Source: Microvirga sp. (GTDB lineage: Bacteria > Pseudomonadota > Alphaproteobacteria > Rhizobiales > Beijerinckiaceae). Taken from it: DNA of 45,257 nucleotides. A model generated the notes under the pieces. It was not told the DNA's origin and ran no database searches. It saw nothing but the letters and a program-made list of their open reading frames with translations. This document shows positions 40,518-45,257 of this stretch, piece by piece. A program made the position numbers and the translations under genes. Position 1 is the stretch's first letter; each line of letters starts with the position of its first letter. Location: NCBI RefSeq assembly GCF_014699075.1, contig NZ_JACXAB010000034.1, positions 1 to 45,257 of the forward strand, in the 5' to 3' direction.

Positions 40518-40769
40518 TTAGGACAGCAGCGACACGCCTGATGAGGGTCGTTGCGATATGGGCATGGTAAAGATGTTCTGCTTATCTTCATTCAGAACCA
40601 CAAAGTGATAGTTTCCTGAGGGGCTCGAGAAGATAGGGTCGAGAGCGACAAACCCATTGCTCATTCGCGCGAACTGACGAGCAGCCTCATCATTTGGGCA
40701 ATCATAGCCCGCGTCATCGTGGGAAATGAGGTGTTTTCCTTGATAAAGGTTGAAGTAGTACCGGGGCAT
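40518..40769 (-). CDS. DUF6894-like small protein
   Basis: Protein of 83 residues. The start MPRYYFNLYQGKHLISHDDAG and the following DEAARQFAR are typical of the DUF6894 group (MPRYYFH...DDEG...EAAR), common in Hyphomicrobiales. Function is unknown. GGAGGAGG precedes the ATG at 40769 by eight bases. It lies 36 bp after the NepR-like gene in the same direction. Confidence 0.8.
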   Translation of the reverse strand: MPRYYFNLYQGKHLISHDDAGYDCPNDEAARQFARMSNGFVALDPIFSSPSGNYHFVVLNEDKQNIFTMPISQRPSSGVSLLS

Positions 40770-40805
40770 AAGCCATTCCTCCTCCAGAAGTGAAAGCTAG
40801 GACCT

Positions 40806-41030
40806 TCATGTCTCATCCACCCTCGCCTCGGGCTGAGGGGAGTTCTCAAGGAATGCTTTTCGATTCAATCGCTCAGCAAGAGCTTGCAGATGTTCCGGGA
40901 TCGGCTCCTTCACCATATGCTGATACAGGCTCTGGATTGAATGTCCGAGGATGAAATTGACCTGCTGTTGCTGGAAGGTCAGGCCGTTTAGCACAGACCC
41001 AGCACGGTCGCGATTACCGTTCGGCAGCAT
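40806..41030 (-). CDS. nepR: NepR-like anti-sigma factor
   Basis: Protein of 74 residues. The core IQSLYQHMVKEPIPEHLQAL then AERL (residues 32-55) matches NepR: LRxxY replaced by IQSLY, then EPVP as EPIP, then the leucine helix. NepR binds and blocks EcfG until phosphorylated PhyR captures it. The Arg of LRxxY is Gln here, so binding strength or partner may differ. GAGGGA lies just before the ATG at 41030. It is not next to an ecfG or phyR gene; the nearest sigma genes are 2 kb away on the other side of IS6 copy 2. Confidence 0.75.
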   Translation of the reverse strand: MLPNGNRDRAGSVLNGLTFQQQQVNFILGHSIQSLYQHMVKEPIPEHLQALAERLNRKAFLENSPQPEARVDET

Positions 41031-41271
41031 GGATGTCCCTCACTGAGCAATCCGATGAGCACTAAGCAGCACATGTCAGCCGTAACTCACGAACCCGTGA
41101 ACTGGTTTCAGCGTAGCTGTAGTTGGTTCTTCGCCTTGCATTTGAGCTAATTGCTTCGGCTAAGTCGCATCCTCGCTTAGTGGGCCTAGGCTTGGAACCT
41201 GAGCGCTTAAGCAGCGTTACGCCGGAGTTGCGTAGCGTATGCGTTCCCCGCCGCTTCCTGAGGAACACACT

Positions 41272-41409
41272 ATGCTGAAACAGCCTATTACTGGCTTCGC
41301 CAGACGTGTCGATGACACAGTCGCTCGTGCAATGACCATCCTGCAACACAAACAGGACCTCACCAACAAGCCTGAGGACCGCCCTCTACCCAGCCGTCGA
41401 AAGCCCTAG
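41272..41409 (+). CDS. small basic protein of unknown function (45 aa)
   Basis: Frame MLKQPITGFARRVDDTVARA followed by MTILQHKQDL and a Pro/Arg-rich end. GAGGA lies seven bases before the ATG at 41272, which supports translation. It is divergent from the NepR-like gene. No family is recognised. Confidence 0.5.
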   Translation: MLKQPITGFARRVDDTVARAMTILQHKQDLTNKPEDRPLPSRRKP

Positions 41410-41567
41410 GGTATCCAATACCCTCTCGTGCGGCTGGAAGCGTGCGGGCGGTGCATTGAGACGCTGCCATGCGACTGGGCTGGGCTGGGCTTCCGCACGA
41501 TGTATGTGGGAGTTGGGTTCAGGTAGCCTCACGCGGGCCAACTGCCCCGCAGCTTGGAGGTAAGCAG

Positions 41568-41744
41568 ATGTTAGTCTGGGCTGCTCTTCCAATTCTGGTC
41601 TTTGCTGTCCTCGCGAGTGGACCCTTTCGCGACAGCATTCCAGCTGCTGTCGAGCCGTTCGCTCAGTTGGCTGTCGTACTCAGTGCCTTTGTTCTGGTCT
41701 GCGCAGTTGAAGCTGGAGGACAAAACCAGGACAAGAGAAAGTAG
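41568..41744 (+). CDS. small two-helix membrane protein (58 aa)
   Basis: Protein with two hydrophobic segments (MLVWAALPILVFAVLASG and AQLAVVLSAFVLVCAV) and a hydrophilic C terminus QNQDKRK. GGAGG lies seven bases before the ATG at 41568, which decides against the longer upstream reading. Function is unknown. Confidence 0.6.
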   Translation: MLVWAALPILVFAVLASGPFRDSIPAAVEPFAQLAVVLSAFVLVCAVEAGGQNQDKRK

Positions 41745-41784
41745 GCCGGCTCGGCCCACCAGCTGAACCAGCTCACCGGTCCTC

Positions 41785-42135
41785 TTACGGCTCTAGAAGG
41801 GTGGGTGCGATTGGGCTGCCTTCAATGATGTCTGACCGCGCCTCACTGGCTGTGGTGGTAGGCACGGCAAGACGCTGAAGGAGGGGCAATGCGAGGATGC
41901 CAGCGACAAGGGCTAAGGCTGCAAAGACGTGACCGGTCAGCCCGGAGGCAGCCCTTCTAGAATAAAGAGAGGGTGTGCTTCCCCTTTGGCTGAATGGCTC
42001 AACTGTGAACTCGATGCGGCGGTGAAGATCGTTGTCGTTCTCTGCGCCGTCGGACTGCCGAGGGCTCATGGCGACCATCGGCAGCAGTCCGCTCAAGAAC
42101 ATTCTTGCCGAGCAGTAGGAAAGGAGGGTTTTCAT
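41785..42135 (-). CDS. small membrane protein of unknown function (116 aa)
   Basis: The N-terminal stretch MKTLLSYCSARMFLSGLLPM may be a signal or anchor. A second hydrophobic segment (GHVFAALALVAGILALPLLQ) lies near residue 77. The region between is hydrophilic. GGAGG precedes the ATG at 42135 by eight bases. No family is recognised. Confidence 0.55.
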   Translation of the reverse strand: MKTLLSYCSARMFLSGLLPMVAMSPRQSDGAENDNDLHRRIEFTVEPFSQRGSTPSLYSRRAASGLTGHVFAALALVAGILALPLLQRLAVPTTTASEARSDIIEGSPIAPTLLEP

Positions 42136-42479
42136 CGCGTGGCCTCCCTGAAGGTGAGCCAAGAATATCCGCCTATCCTGTAGGTACGATGTGTGCTTGG
42201 ACACACCAAAGCGACGAATAGGGATCTCTGTCACTTACGATGCAACGAAAAACCTCTAGCGGCTCTCCTCACGGATCTCCCCGAACTTGTTTCGGCGGCA
42301 ATCAATTACTTTCGGTGTCGGTGAGGGAGGCACAATCCGTTTCGGAGGATTATAGGTACCCCAAGGGTTTATACTTAGCTGGAACAAGAATCCGCTCATA
42401 AGCCGCCTTGGATTAGCCCTGTTCTGCTCGCCGGAATAAAACCAGTCGAAGACACGTGGCTGAATTCGCGGGATGGCAC

Positions 42480-42923
42480 ATGCCCTCAGATGAGCCTTTT
42501 CCTCTTGAAGCCGTACCCTCGCGAGTGAGATATGCACTGTTGCTTGAGTTCAAAGGGCGCTGTCCCAGCCTCCGAGAAGTGGATCAAATCCCGGATAAGC
42601 ACTGGCTGACGTTGCCGGGTATGGGGACAACCTCCCTGGAAATGGTCCGAAGCATCATCCAAGCGCAGGCGCCGCAGACACCCAGTCACGCTGCTACACA
42701 CAACCTATCAGATGCCGAGTTGCTGAGGCGCCTTGAACAAATGCAAGAGGACTTGCGCTGGCTGAGGGCCTTTACACGGCGGAGACTACATGGCCAGCAG
42801 CGCGAGCAAGCGTCGCGAAATGATATTAACAACCCAGGCCAGCAGTCAGATAGGTCCAAAGCTCCAAACCGTCGGCGCGAGGAGGCTACGTCCTCTGAGG
42901 GTTCGCAACTGACACGGCGTTAG
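42480..42923 (+). CDS. hypothetical protein with helix-hairpin-helix-like segment
   Basis: Protein of 147 residues. SRVRYALLLEFKGRCPSLRE and LPGMGTTSLEMVRSII near residues 15-60 look like a helix-hairpin-helix or alpha-CTD-like DNA-binding fold. A coiled-coil-like region (LLRRLEQMQEDLRWLRAFT) and a basic, disordered tail follow. A GTG at 42456 is an alternative start. Its 3' end overlaps the convergent gene at 42886. A nucleoid or DNA-binding role is only a guess. Confidence 0.6.
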   Translation: MPSDEPFPLEAVPSRVRYALLLEFKGRCPSLREVDQIPDKHWLTLPGMGTTSLEMVRSIIQAQAPQTPSHAATHNLSDAELLRRLEQMQEDLRWLRAFTRRRLHGQQREQASRNDINNPGQQSDRSKAPNRRREEATSSEGSQLTRR

Positions 42924-43134
42924 ACGCCCCTCTCGGATCTCCCTTCCGCTTTCCTGCTGTGGCTTCCTCCAAGGCGAGTAGAAGTACGCCGATGTCCTTG
43001 CCCAGCAGATTAACGGCATTGCGGGCATATTCCCGGAAGCGTTCCTTAGAGGCGGAAGACTCACCATCCCACGAGAATTCTGTGTGCTCAGCTTTCTGGA
43101 TGGCCCGCGCCACCAGCTCGACTTTGTGCTGCAT
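42886..43134 (-). CDS. small helical protein of unknown function (82 aa)
   Basis: Frame MQHKVELVARAIQKAEHTEF with a second helical part (ERFREYARNAVNLLGKDIGV). GGAGGTAAAG precedes the ATG at 43134 at good spacing. It overlaps the previous gene tail to tail by 38 bp. No family is recognised. Confidence 0.6.
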   Translation of the reverse strand: MQHKVELVARAIQKAEHTEFSWDGESSASKERFREYARNAVNLLGKDIGVLLLALEEATAGKRKGDPRGASNAVSVANPQRT

Positions 43135-43397
43135 CTTTACCTCCGGCTTAGGCCTTGGATCGATGCTCTCGATGGCTGCCGAGTTTGGGGGCGCTCATAT
43201 AGCGACCCTGCATCTGAATCGACAATGAACGGTCAGTAAACGGGGACGGCAGTTAGACTATTCCTTCACGAGATTGAGATGAGTGTTTCGGGATTGCCCG
43301 ATGAGGTTCTAGGGGGTGCAGCCAGTGGCTGCGACGGGAATGATAAAGCGGCTTTGGCCAAGAAATTTCGATTCAGAAATCATCAGCTCAGCGTTGC

Positions 43398-43937
43398 CTA
43401 TCGCTTAGGCATGGCGCAACCGAGTGACTTTGAGAGGCGAGCGATGACTTGGTCGTAAAGTGCCTTTCGCTGTGCGGGGTACTCGATATGAACTTCATGG
43501 GCTGCACCGCAGCCCTCAAAGACTTTCCTGTAGACGACAGTTGATCCCTTCGGTCCGGAAAGCACGAGCCAGTTCTTCCCTTCCGCCTTGTAGGTCACGC
43601 GGTCCAACTCCGCGTGTTCGAGCACCCACTCTTTGTATTCCTGGAACGTATCTGTCACGACAGAAGGGGCATAGCTTGCTGAGATCCACAGTCTTGCCCC
43701 GTCAGCAGATTTAAACTCTCGGCCATCGCCGTTGGTCGGTGGCGGTTCGACAAGCTTGAACAGGTAGCGTGGGATCTCCACGGCGGTCCCAAACCGTTCA
43801 TTCGTGTAACCCTCCCATCCCTTGCTCAGAGGTGCCCATGTGTCGTCAGCAAGGGCTGGGCTTTTGGCAACAGAACCGGCGGCAAGCATCAGGACTGCAA
43901 TGCAAAACGGGATAGGGTAATGGCTCAAGGGTTTCAT
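43398..43937 (-). CDS. secreted hypothetical protein (179 aa)
   Basis: The signal peptide (hydrophobic segment IPFCIAVLMLAAGSVAKSPA, cleavage near ALA) precedes a soluble domain of mixed alpha/beta content. Two Cys in the last third (FEGCGAAHEV, SLGCAMPKR) could form a disulfide in the periplasm. YTNERFGTAVEIPRYLF and DGREFKSADGARLWI recall a family of short periplasmic proteins of rhizobia. Function is unknown. There is no strong ribosome site at the ATG. Confidence 0.75.
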   Translation of the reverse strand: MKPLSHYPIPFCIAVLMLAAGSVAKSPALADDTWAPLSKGWEGYTNERFGTAVEIPRYLFKLVEPPPTNGDGREFKSADGARLWISASYAPSVVTDTFQEYKEWVLEHAELDRVTYKAEGKNWLVLSGPKGSTVVYRKVFEGCGAAHEVHIEYPAQRKALYDQVIARLSKSLGCAMPKR

Positions 43938-44128
43938 TGACTAGCAGGCCCGCGTTCCAGAGCCGTCTCATGCGGCACCTAGCGACTTAACTCCACTAAT
44001 AAGGCGCGCTTCGGAAGCCTCTTATCCACACAGTTCATAGACCTGCTTGCAGGGGAGGAACCTCTCTCGACAGCTCTGCTTATCTGAGTAGATGTTCGCT
44101 TTATGTTCTATTCAGGTGTACCACGAGG

Positions 44129-44308
44129 ATGAGCAGAACCAAGCTGACGGTGGAGCAGGTGCTTGAGGCGCGGCTGCGCTATGCCTCTGGCGAGCGGGAG
44201 TACAGCAAGCTCGCTCGTGAGTTCGGCGTGAGCCGAGAGGCCGTCCGTAGTGCAGCCGAGGGGCTGACCTTCAAGTACCTGCCCATGCCACCCAAGAGGC
44301 GCAGGTGA
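44129..44308 (+). CDS. small HTH protein (59 aa)
   Basis: Frame MSRTKLTVEQVLEARLRYAS with a helix-turn-helix core YSKLAREFGVSREAVRSAA, resembling the DNA-binding part of resolvase- or transposon-associated proteins. GAGG lies directly before the ATG. Its TGA overlaps the GTG start of the next gene (GTGA), so the two are coupled. Confidence 0.65.
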   Translation: MSRTKLTVEQVLEARLRYASGEREYSKLAREFGVSREAVRSAAEGLTFKYLPMPPKRRR

Positions 44309-44601
44309 GCCCCCCTCGCAATCCGCGACGCGCCTATGATGCGGACGGCAACGAGATCCCTCCCGTCACCGTCGGACGGAGCCTCGCCGATGGGTACAGG
44401 ACCGTGATGGCCTATTGCGAAGCGCACAACTGCAGTCACGGCGCTGAGGTGCCGCTGAAGGGTTGGCCTCCTGACCTTCCAGTGCCCGACATGGCCTTGA
44501 GGCTGCGGTGCTCACAGTGCGGAGGGCGGCGGATCCGAATGATGGTCAATGTAAAGGAACTCTACGCGAGGGCTCACGGGGCTGGCAGCACCGGCAGATA
44601 A
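44305..44601 (+). CDS. small Cys/His-containing protein of unknown function (98 aa)
   Basis: Protein starting at GTG 44305. The segment MAYCEAHNCSHGAEV has Cys and His, and RLRCSQCGGRRIRMM has a CxxC. Together they suggest a zinc ribbon or zinc-binding fold. It is translationally coupled to the small HTH gene before it, and a good terminator follows about 110 bp later. The pair could be a small regulator module, possibly of prophage origin; the function is unknown. Confidence 0.7.
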   Translation: MSPPRNPRRAYDADGNEIPPVTVGRSLADGYRTVMAYCEAHNCSHGAEVPLKGWPPDLPVPDMALRLRCSQCGGRRIRMMVNVKELYARAHGAGSTGR

Positions 44602-44952
44602 GCCTCTCTGCGACGGGCTCTGTTAGGGACGCGTTTACCTTTCGGGCGCAGCGTCATGCTTGTGCCTCGTTGGCACGGTCGTTCTCCCTGAATGGTCGCT
44701 ACAGCGGCCCACCTAGAGCGCCAGCAGAATGGGCGCTCTTTCTTTGCGGGATGCTTATATCGCCAAAGTCTTCCCGAGCGGCGCTGGCAGGCCAAGAACG
44801 GATCTCAATTTCGAGCATCGACTTGCGATACGCACTGGATAGAGCGCTCAAATTTCTTGAGCACTCAGGCGTCCTCAGCAACGCTTATTGGGCAGGAGTT
44901 GGGCATAGAACCCGCGACTAAGCTAGGCAATCAGCTAAGTCCTTGAAACCTT
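44602..44952. other. intergenic region with terminator
   Basis: Apart from the terminator at 44715-44745 no gene is supported. Overlapping plus-strand frames here have no ribosome sites or recognisable features. Confidence 0.4.
44715..44745 (+). terminator. Rho-independent terminator
   Basis: AGAGCGCC (44715-44722) and GGCGCTCT (44732-44739) form an 8-bp stem with a 9-nt loop, followed by TTCTTT. This is the clearest intrinsic terminator in the window. It serves the coupled small genes at 44129-44601. Confidence 0.8.
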
Positions 44953-45001
44953 TGGCGCTCCCTAGGGGACTCGAACCCCTGTTTTCGCCGTGAGAGGGCG
45001 A
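44953..45001 (-). tRNA. tRNA-Glu(CTC) 3' half, probable pseudo-tRNA or att remnant
   Basis: Read on the minus strand, the sequence has the anticodon arm TCGCC-CTCTCAC-GGCGA (anticodon CTC), the T arm AGGGG-TTCGAGT-CCCCT, the acceptor 3' strand AGGGAGC, a G discriminator and an encoded CCA. This is the 3' half of tRNA-Glu. The 26 or so bases before it (45002-45027) do not contain the complementary GCTCCCT and give no good D arm. A functional gene is therefore unlikely. Integrative elements commonly duplicate tRNA 3' ends in this way. Confidence 0.55.
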
Positions 45002-45145
45002 TCTTTACAATTTGCTACCTCACTCCAACTTCGAGCAGATGCCGAGGTAAAGGCAATTTGGGTACATCAGAGTCAGACTGGCCGAAAAGTCCACGAACAT
45101 CGAAACAGCATCTGGTGCTTACTATGCGATTACTGGATTTAAAGC

Positions 45146-45169
45146 GTGCGACCTGCCGGAGGGTCGCAC
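45146..45169. repeat. 8-bp hairpin near the window end
   Basis: GTGCGACC (45146-45153) and GGTCGCAC (45162-45169) pair perfectly around loop TGCCGGAG. No U-run follows. Its role is unknown; it may be a terminator of a gene lying beyond the window. Confidence 0.45.
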
Positions 45170-45257
45170 TCGATCTAAGTGATTGTGTGCGTCAAGTTCT
45201 GCAAAGCGGGGCGGCCGAGCAGGCTGGCTAAGCGGCTTCGCGGAGTTGATCCTTCTT

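Noticed and set aside
44022..44030. TTATCCACA, a perfect DnaA box
   Set aside because: Only one box is present, with no AT-rich unwinding region or replication gene nearby, so it is not called an origin.
45228..45257. Possible C-terminal end of a minus-strand gene (KKDQLREAA, stop at 45228)
   Set aside because: Only nine codons lie inside the window; too short to support a gene call.
1..45257. CRISPR arrays and restriction or other defence systems
   Set aside because: No regularly spaced short repeats and no Cas, restriction or abortive-infection motifs were seen.

Overview
This window looks like a chromosomal or large-plasmid segment of an alphaproteobacterium of the order Hyphomicrobiales, most like Microvirga or another Methylobacteriaceae genus. 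That placement is an inference. It rests on the GC-rich coding sequence, EcfG-type sigma factors and a NepR-type anti-sigma factor (a general stress response known only from Alphaproteobacteria), TctCBA and TRAP transport systems, a phasin, and small proteins of rhizobial style.

Layout. (1) 1-2865: nested mobile DNA. An apparently intact IS110/IS1111-type element lies on the minus strand. A second IS110-type transposase is cut by an IS6-family element whose own transposase carries an internal amber codon. (2) 3233-14573: a divergent cluster for a four-carbon sugar acid. The leftward arm is pdxA2, tctC, tctB, tctA and a beta-hydroxyacid dehydrogenase. The rightward arm is a GntR/FCD regulator, otnC, otnI, otnK, a homoserine-dehydrogenase-like SAF-domain oxidoreductase and a bile-acid:sodium-symporter-type permease. 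OtnI, OtnK and OtnC convert 2-oxo-tetronate through 3-oxo-tetronate 4-phosphate to DHAP and CO2. PdxA2 represents a second route to DHAP. (3) 15225-27524: a second divergent catabolic cluster. The leftward operon is a D-2-hydroxyacid (glyoxylate/hydroxypyruvate) dehydrogenase, a MOFRL glycerate kinase and a full-length transketolase. The rightward side is a LysR regulator, an SDR dehydrogenase, a split transketolase (two subunits), a TRAP transporter (P, Q, M) and an L-threonate-dehydrogenase-like enzyme. No sugar kinase is present, and neither transketolase has the Asp that normally sets substrate stereochemistry.

(4) 27814-34790: accessory genes. These are a short tyrosine recombinase followed by a perfect hairpin, a ChaC-like gamma-glutamylcyclotransferase, an EthD-like protein, a PRC-barrel membrane protein, a LuxR regulator with a degenerate receiver, a glycine-zipper lipoprotein and a hemerythrin-like/phasin fusion. 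(5) 35166-41030: stress regulation. It holds a PAS-PAS-PAS-LuxR regulator, CsbD, and two EcfG-type sigma factors. The first sigma carries a clear NepR-like segment fused at its N terminus. A 68-codon ORF sits between the sigmas and overlaps the second by ATGA. A separate NepR-like protein lies 2 kb further on, beyond an intact IS6-family element that has beheaded an ABC transporter gene. (6) 41272-45257: mostly small proteins of unknown function, a coupled HTH/Cys-rich pair with a good terminator, and an isolated 3' half of a tRNA-Glu(CTC) that may mark an integration site.

The two catabolic clusters probably cooperate. The LtnD-like enzyme in the second makes the substrate of OtnI in the first, and both drain to DHAP and glycerate phosphate. 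The two IS6 elements are directly oriented and flank about 36 kb containing both clusters and the sigma factors.
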